A stretch of DNA of 64,000 nt from Microcoleus sp. FACHB-61 (GTDB taxonomy: Bacteria; Cyanobacteriota; Cyanobacteriia; Cyanobacteriales; Microcoleaceae): positions 1 through 64,000 of the forward strand of contig JACJNY010000050.1 in assembly GCA_014695295.1 (NCBI GenBank), read 5' to 3'. The notes beneath the pieces were generated by a model. That model ran no database searches. It was not told the origin of the DNA and saw nothing but the letters and a program-made list of their open reading frames with translations. Shown in pieces: positions 17,920 to 25,822 of this stretch (within the stretch, counting starts at the first letter, position 1; the number at the start of each line of letters is the position of its first letter). The translations under genes and the position numbers were made by a program.

Positions 17920-18175
17920 ATTTAAATTTGAAATTTTAGATTTTAGACAGAACCCAAGATTGCTGGTACAAGTGAAGGATTTATTTAGGGAAGAAAGAAA
18001 CAACTTTCTGCCTTCTACTGAAGGAAGGGGCTGCTTCTACCTCAGATATATTCTACCTTTTACCTTTTACCTTCTACCTCCAATATTCTACCTTCTGCTT
18101 TCTGCCTTCTTCTTTTGGAAGGGGCTTTTACCTAAAATTCTCAAATCGGTTTTTCTCTCATCTAAAACTCTTAGG

Positions 18176-19270
18176 TCACATAACCTCCCTCAGTCCTAAA
18201 CCTAGGGCGACTCCTAAACCTGCTCGCTGTTCTGGGGTAATTTCTTCGCTGATTTCGAGTCCTAGGGTTTCGATGGGATCGACTTGAGATGCCGGCAAGC
18301 TTAATCTTTGCATGAAAAATTCGTCGAGTTTGCCGATCGCAGCTCCAGGACCCGCTAGCAGCAGTTGCGCTACTTCGAGTTCTTCGCTCTGGTTGAGGTA
18401 AAAGTCTACTGAGCGGCGCAGTTCGTCTGCTAGTTCTCCCAATACTTTAATCATCGCATTTGTTCCCGGATTGGCGTCTCCCGAGGCGCCCATTGTATCT
18501 GTGACTGGCAGGGTCATGCCTTGCAGTTCGCTGGTGTCTCTGGTTGGCGGCAGGTTCATGGCTTGGTTGAGGGCGGTCTGGATTTGGTAGGTGCCGATCG
18601 GGATGGTACGGTTGAACTGAGGTATGCCGTCCACTACTATAGCTAACTCGGTACTGTCAAATTCTATGGCGGTCAGGACGGCGGCTTCTTGGGAGGAAAA
18701 TTGTTGCAGTTGGTCTTTGAGGGTGCGGATCAGGGCAAAGCTCGTTACTTCTAGCACGTCTATAATCAGTCCGGCTTCTTTGAAGGTTTCGATGTATGTG
18801 TCGGTAACTTCTCTGCGGGTTGCTACTAACACGACTTGCACTTTTTCTACGCCGTCGTCATCTACAAAAAGGCCTATTTTTTGATAGTCTACGTCGGCGT
18901 CTTCTCTGGGAAACGGCAAGTACAGTCCTGCTTCTGCGTTCATGTAATCCCGCAGTTCTTCTTCGTTGAGTTCTGCGGGAACTGGGATTAAGCGGATGAC
19001 GGCTTCCCGGCCGGGAATAGCTGTGGCTACTCGCTTGGCTTTGATTTTGTTTTCGGCGAGGACGGCGCGTATGAGTTCTGCCATTCCAGGCGGATCGACT
19101 ATTTGTCCTTCTTGTACTATGTCTTCTGGAACTTCTATTGAGGCTAGGGTGGCTAATTTTAATGTCTGAGCTTTCTTTTCGAGCTGAATGATGTTGATGC
19201 GGTCTGGGGCTATTTCGATCCCGATTCCTGGCTGGCGTTGGGAAAGTAGACCTTTGAAAAAGTTAACCAT
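18176..19270 (-). CDS. pilM: type IV pilus assembly ATPase-like protein PilM (364 aa)
   Basis: Cytosolic actin-like protein that binds the N-terminal tail of PilN. It starts MVNFFKGLLSQRQPGIGIEI, with the PilM/FtsA-like phosphate-binding turn GIGIEIAPDRINIIQL, followed by LNEEELRDYMNAEAGLYLPF, EFDSTELAIVVDGIPQFNRTIPIG and the C-terminal LLLAGPGAAIGKLDEFFMQRL. First gene of the operon; 420 bp of repeats separate it from pilN. Normal length. Confidence 0.95.
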   Translation of the reverse strand: MVNFFKGLLSQRQPGIGIEIAPDRINIIQLEKKAQTLKLATLASIEVPEDIVQEGQIVDPPGMAELIRAVLAENKIKAKRVATAIPGREAVIRLIPVPAELNEEELRDYMNAEAGLYLPFPREDADVDYQKIGLFVDDDGVEKVQVVLVATRREVTDTYIETFKEAGLIIDVLEVTSFALIRTLKDQLQQFSSQEAAVLTAIEFDSTELAIVVDGIPQFNRTIPIGTYQIQTALNQAMNLPPTRDTSELQGMTLPVTDTMGASGDANPGTNAMIKVLGELADELRRSVDFYLNQSEELEVAQLLLAGPGAAIGKLDEFFMQRLSLPASQVDPIETLGLEISEEITPEQRAGLGVALGLGLREVM

Positions 19271-19698
19271 GTGATTGGGTCGCTGGTAATTGCTGTTTTT
19301 TTATTTTGTAGTTGGCCAGCCTGATTCAGCGCGCCCGGTGTTGGAGGGTTGGTTTCCAACTGCCGAAAGAGTGCTGTAATCTGGGTATCCCGCCGTAGCT
19401 GCGCAGATCCGTCTGTGTTGCGCGATAGCTAGTTCCGATTTTATGCTATCCAATTTACTTGACAATAGCTATTCTGCTGCGAATGTCAACAAATCCCAGC
19501 TCGATCGACCGAAAACCTGCCGATTCTGCACAAAAACCGACTCTCTCGCTCGGGGATCCGGCTACAAAACTCTCTCTCGCACTCGATCGCGTTTGACTCG
19601 GGCGATTCCCTACCCTTCGGGAACCCCTGCGGGGAACGGGATAGCTTCGCTTCACGCTTTTTTGTCTAACGGTTCCCATAACTCTCAAATTTTATTCT
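19271..19698. other. divergent intergenic region between pilM and the lipoprotein gene
   Basis: It must hold the promoters of both the pil operon (minus) and the binding-protein gene (plus). A composite palindrome CCCTTCGGGAACCCCTGCGG with its continuation GGAACGGGATAGCTTCGCTT (about 19613-19653) is a common cyanobacterial repeat. No gene is seen. Confidence 0.55.
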
Positions 19699-20982
19699 AT
19701 GAAACGTAAATCTTGGCAACTGTTTGCTGTTTTTGGGCTGGTGGGGCTGCTGCTGGCTGCGGTGGTGAGTTGCAGCAAGCCGGCTGTTAATTCCCAGGCA
19801 AATAATACGCAGGAAATCGAGTTCTGGACTATGCAGCTTCAACCTCAGTTTACTGAGTATTTCAACAAGACGATCGCCGGTTTTGAAGCGGAAAATCCGG
19901 GGGTGAAGGTGCGTTGGGTGGACGTTCCTTGGTCGGCGATGGAAAGCAAGATTTTGGGGGCGGTTTCGGCGAAAACAGCGCCGGATGTGGTTAACCTAAA
20001 TCCCGATTTTGCTTCGCTGTTGGCGGGACGCAATGCTTGGCTGGATTTGGATTCTCGGATTCCGCAGCAAGTTCGATCGCTCTATCTCCCAAATATTTGG
20101 AAAGCTAGTATGCTCGATGGCAAGAGTTTTGGCATTCCTTGGTATCTCACGACTGGGGTGACTATTTACAATACGGAGTTGTTGAAGAAGGCTGGAATTG
20201 CTAAGCCTCCGGCTACTTATGCCGAGTTGGCACAGGTTGCGAAGCAGGTGAAGGAAAAGACTGGTAAGTTTGCTTTTTTTGTGACTTTTGTGCCGGAAGA
20301 TTCGGCGGAAGTTTTGCAATCTTTCGTGCAGATGGGTGTGCCTTTGGTTGACGCTAAAGGCAAGGCTGCTTTTAATACTGCTAAGGGCAAAGGTGTTTTT
20401 CAGTATTGGGTGGATTTGTACAAAGACGGACTTTTGCCGCAGGATGTTTTGGTACAGGGACATCGCAGGGCGATCGAGCTTTATCAAGCTGGGGAAACTA
20501 CTTTTTTAGCTTCCGGGCCTCAGTTTTTGAAGGCGATTTCTGAGAATGCTCCGAGTATTGGTGCTGTTTCGGCTGCTGCGCCTCAAATTACGGGGGAAAC
20601 AGGCAAGAAGACTGTGGCGGTGATGAATTTGGTTGTGCCCCGCGACAGCAAGCGCCCTGATGATGCTGTCAAGTTTGCTTTGTACGTGACTAATTCTCAA
20701 AATCAGTTGGCTTTTGCTAAGGCTGCTAATGTTTTGCCTTCTACGGTTGAGGCTTTGCAGGACGGTTATTTTAAGAACGTTCCGACTGATGCTCCCGCAG
20801 CCGATCGAGCTCGGGTTGTTAGTGCTTCTGGGTTGACTTCCGCCGAGCTATTGATTCCGCCTCTCAAGGATGTTAAGAAGCTGCAAAAGGCGATTTATGA
20901 CAATTTGCAGGCGGCAATGTTGGAGGAGAAGTCGGTAGACCAAGCTGTTGCTGATGCGGCTAAGGCTTGGGATCAAAAGTAG
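19699..20982 (+). CDS. ABC transporter sugar-binding lipoprotein (427 aa)
   Basis: Extracellular solute-binding protein family 1. It has a lipoprotein signal peptide (MKRKSWQLFAVFGLVGLLLA, lipobox VVSC), then EIEFWTMQL, FEAENPGVKVRWVDVPW, GRNAWLDLDSRIP and SFGIPWYLTTGVTIYNTELL, all characteristic of maltose- and glycerol-3-phosphate-type binding proteins. The mature protein should be lipid-anchored in the periplasm and deliver a sugar to an inner-membrane ABC permease. No permease or ATPase gene is adjacent, so the partners are encoded elsewhere. The substrate cannot be predicted. Confidence 0.9.
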   Translation: MKRKSWQLFAVFGLVGLLLAAVVSCSKPAVNSQANNTQEIEFWTMQLQPQFTEYFNKTIAGFEAENPGVKVRWVDVPWSAMESKILGAVSAKTAPDVVNLNPDFASLLAGRNAWLDLDSRIPQQVRSLYLPNIWKASMLDGKSFGIPWYLTTGVTIYNTELLKKAGIAKPPATYAELAQVAKQVKEKTGKFAFFVTFVPEDSAEVLQSFVQMGVPLVDAKGKAAFNTAKGKGVFQYWVDLYKDGLLPQDVLVQGHRRAIELYQAGETTFLASGPQFLKAISENAPSIGAVSAAAPQITGETGKKTVAVMNLVVPRDSKRPDDAVKFALYVTNSQNQLAFAKAANVLPSTVEALQDGYFKNVPTDAPAADRARVVSASGLTSAELLIPPLKDVKKLQKAIYDNLQAAMLEEKSVDQAVADAAKAWDQK

Positions 20983-20997
20983 TTTTTAATTGAAGCT

Positions 20998-21025
20998 GGG
21001 GCGGGATTTTTTTTGATCTCGCCTC
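20998..21025. terminator. possible hairpin between convergent genes
   Basis: GGGGCGGGAT pairs with ATCTCGCCTC (two wobble pairs) around a T-rich loop, in the 49-bp gap between two convergent genes. It could end transcripts from one or both sides; the T-run is in the loop rather than after the stem, so the call is weak. Confidence 0.35.
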
Positions 21026-21031
21026 TTGCTT

Positions 21032-21463
21032 TTAAGGTTGAATTGTCCAGTCTTCCTGCACTAAATCAGGCACTTGCGAAAAATCTCGGTAGTTGCGCGT
21101 AACGAGGATAGCATTATTAGCAAGTACAATAGCAGCAATCCGCAAATCTTGCGTGCCGATGCGTATTTTTTGACGACGGAACTCAGTGTAAATAGTGAAA
21201 GCATTCTGGTCAAATTTCTGAATATTTAGAATTTTGAAATCATCTAATGTATCCCATAACCTGGTGTAAGCCAATACTAATTTGTCCGCTTGCGAAGGTT
21301 CAGAAGCGTTTTTAATAACCTTGAACCTGCCGCGAATTACTTCCTCTACGGTTACGATAGTTACAGCAAGGTTTTCTGCGTTAACCTCGACCCGCTGCAC
21401 CATCATTGGATGATTCTGTTGCCAAAGGGAGAAACAATCCGTATCAAGTATGTATCGGCTCAT
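21032..21463 (-). CDS. PIN-domain toxin, VapC-like (143 aa)
   Basis: Type II toxin with a PIN-domain ribonuclease fold. The acidic site is complete: D7 in YILDTD, E40/E41 in VTVEEVIRG, D106 in IGTQDLRIAA and D127 in NYRDFSQV. Length is typical. Members cleave RNA (tRNA or rRNA in characterised VapC proteins) in an Mg-dependent way. Its ATG overlaps the stop of the upstream gene (ATGA at 21460-21463), the usual antitoxin-toxin arrangement. Confidence 0.9.
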   Translation of the reverse strand: MSRYILDTDCFSLWQQNHPMMVQRVEVNAENLAVTIVTVEEVIRGRFKVIKNASEPSQADKLVLAYTRLWDTLDDFKILNIQKFDQNAFTIYTEFRRQKIRIGTQDLRIAAIVLANNAILVTRNYRDFSQVPDLVQEDWTIQP

Positions 21464-22155
21464 TTGGTCTCAACCGCAGCGTCAATTTGACTATAATAAG
21501 CTTCGGTTTCTGCATCGACTTCGCGGCGATATTCTTCTATGTGTGCCAATACCTCATCGTATTGCGGATCGTTTTCATACTTACCAGCTAACCTCACCCA
21601 AGGATTGTTCGATCGACTAGAAGTGAGTTTGACAGAGACGATTTCTGCTTCGGCTAGCTGGGCATTTACTAAATCGTGAAGGTTTTGCAGTGCTTGCGAT
21701 CGCGTCTCGCCAAAAGCTTTACATTCCGGCCATCCCAGCAACGCTGCACTGACTGTTCTGTCTGATTCGTTTTTAATGATTATGTGAGCCGTTGAGCTGT
21801 CGAGGTCGCCCCCAGAGTTAGTGCGATCGGCTGCGCGAATGTCGCAGGTAGCGTTACCTGTTAAGAGTGTTTTTGTCTTGATTGTCTGCTTGGTGTTTTC
21901 CTGGCGCGGCTTTTCTCTTTCTCCAATGATAAGCCGGCCTTTGATAAGCGCGTCATAAAGTTTGGCTGTGTTTGGAAACTTTTCTCGTGGCCAGCTCGGC
22001 GAGTCAAGAGCTACCTTGACTGTAGAATCGATGTTTTCCTGACGCTGCTTGATTATGTTTCGCCTGAAAAGCTCCTCAAATAGTAAAGTTTGCTCTTGGG
22101 CTGGCAAAGCTTCTATATATTCAATGAGCGTTTGCACCGATATAAGGCTGCTCAT
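21460..22155 (-). CDS. composite antitoxin with HicB-like region (231 aa)
   Basis: Presumed antitoxin of the PIN toxin, judged mainly by the ATGA overlap and gene order. The N-terminal segment (about 1-45) reads LIEYIEALPAQEQTLLFEEL, a helix pair seen in cyanobacterial antitoxins. The middle (about 130-180) resembles HicB: VSAALLGWPECKAFGETRSQ followed by ALQNLHDLVNAQLAEAE. The C-terminus has NPWVRLAGKYENDPQYDEVL and then IEEYRRE, a motif common in VapB-like partners of PIN toxins and likely the toxin-binding tail. At 231 residues it is about three times the usual VapB length. DNA binding by the N-terminal part is an inference. Confidence 0.7.
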   Translation of the reverse strand: MSSLISVQTLIEYIEALPAQEQTLLFEELFRRNIIKQRQENIDSTVKVALDSPSWPREKFPNTAKLYDALIKGRLIIGEREKPRQENTKQTIKTKTLLTGNATCDIRAADRTNSGGDLDSSTAHIIIKNESDRTVSAALLGWPECKAFGETRSQALQNLHDLVNAQLAEAEIVSVKLTSSRSNNPWVRLAGKYENDPQYDEVLAHIEEYRREVDAETEAYYSQIDAAVETK

Positions 22156-22707
22156 AAACTTCTATCTCTAAATTTTTCTAAATTCACTTGTATTGTAACA
22201 AAAATTGGGACTTGGGACTTGGGCATTAGGCATTAATCTTTTTTGCTCTCGCCCCTTGCTTTTTTCTGCCACTTGACTTATTATTAAATAATGGTAATCT
22301 GTGCCGCCATATATATAAGCATATATAGCAATCCTTGTAGGAGTCGTAATTTTTTTACCCCACCCCAACCCTCCCCTTACTAAGGGGAGGGAGTAAGAAA
22401 TTCACAAATGATTTAGGATTGCTATATAAGCTTTTAAGTTATTATCGAGTGATAAAATTACCGCCTCTTGACAACGCGGAGTCAGAAGAGAACTCTGGAT
22501 AAGCCAATCTTGACTATTTTAGAAGTAAATGTTTGTTGATAAGAACGATCGCTCATCCCAGAAACCGGGTTTCTTTATCCGGTGCGAGATCCTTTCTCAA
22601 TTCAGCTTAATTGATGATTTGTAGGAACATAGCCTGAATTACTCAAATATTCAGAAATTTGACTCGTGTTAAAATCCAAGCTCAGATCGGAATAGGAGAA
22701 CATTCTT
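22156..22707. other. 552-bp divergent intergenic region with repeats
   Basis: Contains an inverted-repeat unit at 22322-22428, an AGAAACCGGGTTTCTT palindrome (22560-22575) and low-complexity GGGACTTGGGACTTGGGC. The Uma2 gene has a good RBS (TAGGAGAAC about ten bases before its ATG). No gene is seen. Confidence 0.6.
22322..22428. repeat. 107-bp inverted-repeat unit
   Basis: TATATAGCAATCCT at 22322-22335 is matched by its exact complement at 22415-22428. Between them lies a GC-rich hairpin CCCTCCCCTTACTAAGGGGA with its continuation GGG (about 22370-22391). Size and ends suit a small non-autonomous mobile unit or repeat family. Confidence 0.6.
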
Positions 22708-23283
22708 ATGCCAGCGATGACACTCAAAGATTTAAACCAAGTTCAAACCCTTTTTTCCGAAGCGGGTTTAGATTACAAAATTGAACTAGAAGACGGGAGA
22801 CTTTCAATTGTGGGACCATCAGACATCGTATCCAGTGAAATCAGTAGCCGTCTCATCGCCTTTCTTTTCGCTTGGATAAATCCCCGTCGCTTGGGGAGAG
22901 TCTTTGACTCCGCAGGCGGTTTCATCATGCCGGATACGAATGTCAAAGCACCGGATGTTTCTTTTGTGCGGGCCGCCCGCTTGCGCCAAAGTCCGCGTTA
23001 TTTTGGAGAACTTGTCCCCGATTTGGTGGTTGAGATTAAATCTCAGAGCGATCGCATTAAGCCTATAGAAACCAAGGTTTTGAAGTTTATAGAATTGGGT
23101 GCGATAGTCGGAATTCTGATAGATCCTGATGAAGAAACAGTGACTATTTATCGCTCTACAGGTGAACCGACTGTTTTAGCAAATGGCGATATCTTAACAG
23201 TAGCAGAACTTTTTCCCGGTTGGGAATTGCCCGTTTCGGAATTGTGGCCTCCTATCTTTACGGAGGAAGAAACACAAGTGTGA
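22708..23283 (+). CDS. Uma2-family putative endonuclease, DUF820 (191 aa)
   Basis: Family very abundant in cyanobacteria, with a PD-(D/E)XK nuclease-like fold. The key residues are visible: the acidic PDVSFV and the E-x-K of PDLVVEIKSQSD, which together form the putative metal site. The N-terminal region (LEDGRLSIVGPSD, then SSRLIAFL) and AGGFIMPDTNVKAPD are also family-like. The cellular role is unknown. A good RBS precedes the ATG. It is convergent with folC, with five bases between the stops. Confidence 0.88.
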   Translation: MPAMTLKDLNQVQTLFSEAGLDYKIELEDGRLSIVGPSDIVSSEISSRLIAFLFAWINPRRLGRVFDSAGGFIMPDTNVKAPDVSFVRAARLRQSPRYFGELVPDLVVEIKSQSDRIKPIETKVLKFIELGAIVGILIDPDEETVTIYRSTGEPTVLANGDILTVAELFPGWELPVSELWPPIFTEEETQV

Positions 23284-23288
23284 TGCGC

Positions 23289-24554
23289 TTAAGCTTGGGA
23301 TTGTTGTTGTTGCAGAAAATAGCCGACGAGATAAAGCGAACCGCAAAGGATTGTTAGGTTGTCACCTGTAACAGCAGCATCTAAAGCTGTTGTTAAGTCG
23401 GGGAAGGCTTGACAGAGTGTTAATTCGGGACAGATAATTTGAGCGAGGGTGGCTAATTCTGCAGGGGATGATGACTTTGGATCTGGTACGGGAACTAGGT
23501 AAAGTCGATCGCCCTTTTTGAGTAATGCTTTCAAAATATCATCGCAGTCTTTAGTCGCCAGAATGCCGATTACCCAATTAATCGGTGACGGGTGATTGTT
23601 CAGGCGATCGACATATTCACGCAGGGCGATCGCTGCGGCGGGGTTGTGCGCGCCGTCAATTAATATGTTGCGGTTTTTCCAAGTTGTCGGCTGGAGTCTT
23701 CCGGGCCATTGGGTTTTGGCGATACCGTTTTCGATCGCGGTTGGGGAAATTTGCCATCCTTGCTGTTGGAGGTTTTGCAGGGTGGCGATCGCAATTGCTG
23801 AATTCATTAGTTGAATTTTTCCCAGCAGCGGCAATTGATATTTTATTTTAACCGCATTTTGATTTAACTGATATTCTGCGAATCCTTGTCCTAAATCTAT
23901 TGCAGGTTTTACCCAAGTTGCCGGACAGTCTAATTCTTTAATGCGTTTTTCTACTACTATTCTAGCTGATTCTGGCAATTCTCCGATAACTGCCGGACAT
24001 TTTGCTTTAAGAATTCCCGCTTTTTCCCCAGCAATATCTGCCACCGTGGGGCCGAGTATTTGCCAGTGTTCAAGACTGATAGAAGTGATGACGCTAGCCA
24101 GAGGTGTTTCGCAAACGTTAGTCGCGTCTAATCTTCCTCCTAATCCAGTTTCTATGACTGCGATGTCTGTTTTTTGTTCGGCGAAATACAGCCAAGCTGC
24201 TGCGGTGATTATTTCAAATTGAGTGGGAGTTTCGGTGTTGTTTTGGGTGGCGGCGACAACCCGTTGGAGACACTGTTGCAATGCTCTTGGGGAAATCGGT
24301 TTTTGGTTGATGCAAATTCTTTCTGTCCAATCGATTAAGTGCGGGGATGTGTAGCGCCCGACTCGATAGCCTGCTTCTGTTAGTACGGAAGAGAGATAAG
24401 CGCAAACGGAACCTTTACCATTTGTGCCGGCAACGTGGATAATGGGTACTTGTTTGTGAGGGTTGTCTAGCTTTTCGAGAAGGTGGTGAATTCTTTCTAG
24501 CCCAAGATGGACGCCGAAATGTTGGTAAGATTGAAGGATGGATTCTGCATTCAT
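23289..24554 (-). CDS. folC: dihydrofolate synthase/folylpolyglutamate synthase (421 aa)
   Basis: Bifunctional ATP-dependent ligase that adds glutamate to dihydropteroate and to folates. Mur-ligase fold: P-loop HVAGTNGKGSVCAYLS near 40-55, then VGRYTSPHL, ERICINQ, the metal-binding VIETGLGGRLDATN, SLEHWQILG with the carbamylated-lysine region GEKAGILK, and the C-terminal LIDGAHNPAAA. Length is normal. It lies alone on the minus strand, divergent from the methyltransferase gene with a 66-bp gap that contains a dispersed repeat. Confidence 0.95.
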   Translation of the reverse strand: MNAESILQSYQHFGVHLGLERIHHLLEKLDNPHKQVPIIHVAGTNGKGSVCAYLSSVLTEAGYRVGRYTSPHLIDWTERICINQKPISPRALQQCLQRVVAATQNNTETPTQFEIITAAAWLYFAEQKTDIAVIETGLGGRLDATNVCETPLASVITSISLEHWQILGPTVADIAGEKAGILKAKCPAVIGELPESARIVVEKRIKELDCPATWVKPAIDLGQGFAEYQLNQNAVKIKYQLPLLGKIQLMNSAIAIATLQNLQQQGWQISPTAIENGIAKTQWPGRLQPTTWKNRNILIDGAHNPAAAIALREYVDRLNNHPSPINWVIGILATKDCDDILKALLKKGDRLYLVPVPDPKSSSPAELATLAQIICPELTLCQAFPDLTTALDAAVTGDNLTILCGSLYLVGYFLQQQQSQA

Positions 24555-24575
24555 TGAGGATTATTGGATTTTTTA

Positions 24576-24618
24576 ACGAACCGCGAAGGCGCGAAGGGCG
24601 CGAAGGAAGAGAGGAGAT
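24576..24618 (+). repeat. GAACCGCGAAGGCGCGAAGG dispersed repeat
   Basis: This purine-rich repeat recurs at about 49380-49415, 59258-59300 and, inverted, 29035-29076, with looser relatives at 27078-27113 and 28024-28054. Here its end supplies the GAGGAG that serves as RBS of the methyltransferase gene. Confidence 0.7.
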
Positions 24619-24620
24619 AG

Positions 24621-25613
24621 ATGTCGATCGGTATGAATATTATTTCTCTGTTTTCGGGTTGTGGCGGGTTGGATTTGGGTTTTCGCTTAGCTGGCTTTAA
24701 TCCGGTTTGGGCGAATGAATATGATAAGTCTATTTGGGATACGTATAATTTCAATCATCCTGAAACTATTTTAGATCGCAGAGATATCAGAAAAATCAAA
24801 TCTGATGAAATTCCCAACTGTATTGGGATAATCGGCGGCCCTCCTTGTCAAAGTTGGAGTGCGGCCGGCGCTAAACGAGGGATTGATGACAGTCGGGGCC
24901 AACTTTTCTGGGATTATATCAGAATTGTGCGGGACAAGCAGCCTTTGTTTTTTTTAGCTGAGAATGTTAGCGGTATCTTGGCTCCCAGAAACAAGGAAGC
25001 TTTTACTTATATATTATCGCAGTTTGAGGAAATCGGGTATCGGGTTTCGTACAAGTTGTTAAATGCTAAAAATTTTGGTGTTCCGCAAGATAGGCAAAGG
25101 GTGATTGTTGTTGGCTATCGGGAAACTCTGGGTTTTGGTTTTGAGTTTCCCGAACCTGAAACCAATGTTTTGACGCTGAAAGATGCGATTTTTGATTTGC
25201 AGGCCGCGCCACTGTCAGTTAAGGCTAAATTAGATAATTATCACGATTCTGTCCCAAATCACGAATGTGCGGATTTGGGGTTTTCGAGCATTTATATGTC
25301 GCGGAATCGAGTGAGAATTTGGTCAGAACCTTCTTTTACAATTCAGGCAAGCGGCAGACACGCACCTCTCCATCCTCAAGCTAGTAAAATGATTTTGGTT
25401 GGCAAAGACAAACGCATTTTTGACCCCAATTCGCCTCTGCCTTACCGTCGGCTTTCTGTGCGAGAATGCGCGAGAGTTCAGACTTTCCCGGATGAGTTTA
25501 TTTTTAAGTACAAGTATATTGCTGATGGATACAAAATGGTCGGCAATGCTGTTCCTGTGAAGTTGGCGAGAGTTTTGGCAAGTAAGATTTTTGAGGATAT
25601 TTCGACCTTCTGA
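24621..25613 (+). CDS. DNA (cytosine-5) methyltransferase, HaeIII-like, orphan (330 aa)
   Basis: All m5C-methyltransferase motifs are in order: motif I LFSGCGGLDLGF, motif IV GGPPCQSWS with catalytic C76, motif VI AENVSG (114-119), motif VIII QDRQRV, a target-recognition region including SIYMSRNRVRIWSEPSFT and ASGRHAPLHPQ, motif IX RRLSVRECARVQTFP and motif X GYKMVGNAVP. From memory, these TRD stretches closely follow M.HaeIII, which methylates the inner C of GGCC, so GGCC is the predicted target. The ATG at 24621 has GGAG four bases upstream; an internal ATG at 24633 would match M.HaeIII's start but lacks an RBS. No restriction gene lies beside it (neighbours are folC and a glycosyltransferase), so it appears solitary. 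Confidence 0.9.
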   Translation: MSIGMNIISLFSGCGGLDLGFRLAGFNPVWANEYDKSIWDTYNFNHPETILDRRDIRKIKSDEIPNCIGIIGGPPCQSWSAAGAKRGIDDSRGQLFWDYIRIVRDKQPLFFLAENVSGILAPRNKEAFTYILSQFEEIGYRVSYKLLNAKNFGVPQDRQRVIVVGYRETLGFGFEFPEPETNVLTLKDAIFDLQAAPLSVKAKLDNYHDSVPNHECADLGFSSIYMSRNRVRIWSEPSFTIQASGRHAPLHPQASKMILVGKDKRIFDPNSPLPYRRLSVRECARVQTFPDEFIFKYKYIADGYKMVGNAVPVKLARVLASKIFEDISTF

Positions 25614-25822
25614 AACAAAACATACGCCGAATCTCTATATGTTGATTTTTTACTCCGCGTGGGCGAAGCCAGCGCGCCAGCGCTTAGGCAGCAGAAAGCT
25701 TGTGTAGGATAGGTTTCAACCGCCGAGGTTTACTAGAAATTATCGGCGTTTATCTGCGTTTATCTGCGGTTTCCCTATCAATCAAAGATTTATGGAATAA
25801 GTTTAGTTTGCTGTACAGATTA
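25614..25822. repeat. intergenic dispersed repeats
   Basis: GTGGGCGAAGCCAGCGCGCC with continuation AGCGCTTAGGC (25660-25690) is a palindromic cyanobacterial repeat. From about 25755, GTTTATCTGCGGTTTCCCTA and the next 30 bases repeat, almost identically, the block from about 10869. No gene is seen. Confidence 0.6.

Larger units (their letters stand above)
17756..18175. other. pilM-pilN spacer packed with repeats
   Basis: Holds heptanucleotide tandem repeats AGAAGGT/AGAAGAT (17776-17859), a 42-bp dispersed repeat (17878-17919), and pyrimidine-rich counterparts of the heptamers (18051-18117, CTTTTACCTTCTACC). The two arrays are complementary in character and could fold together. No gene is seen. 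Confidence 0.7.

Noticed and set aside
22708..25613. Uma2 protein and cytosine methyltransferase as a restriction-modification pair
   Set aside because: folC lies between them on the other strand and Uma2 proteins are not known as HaeIII-type partners; no evidence for linkage.
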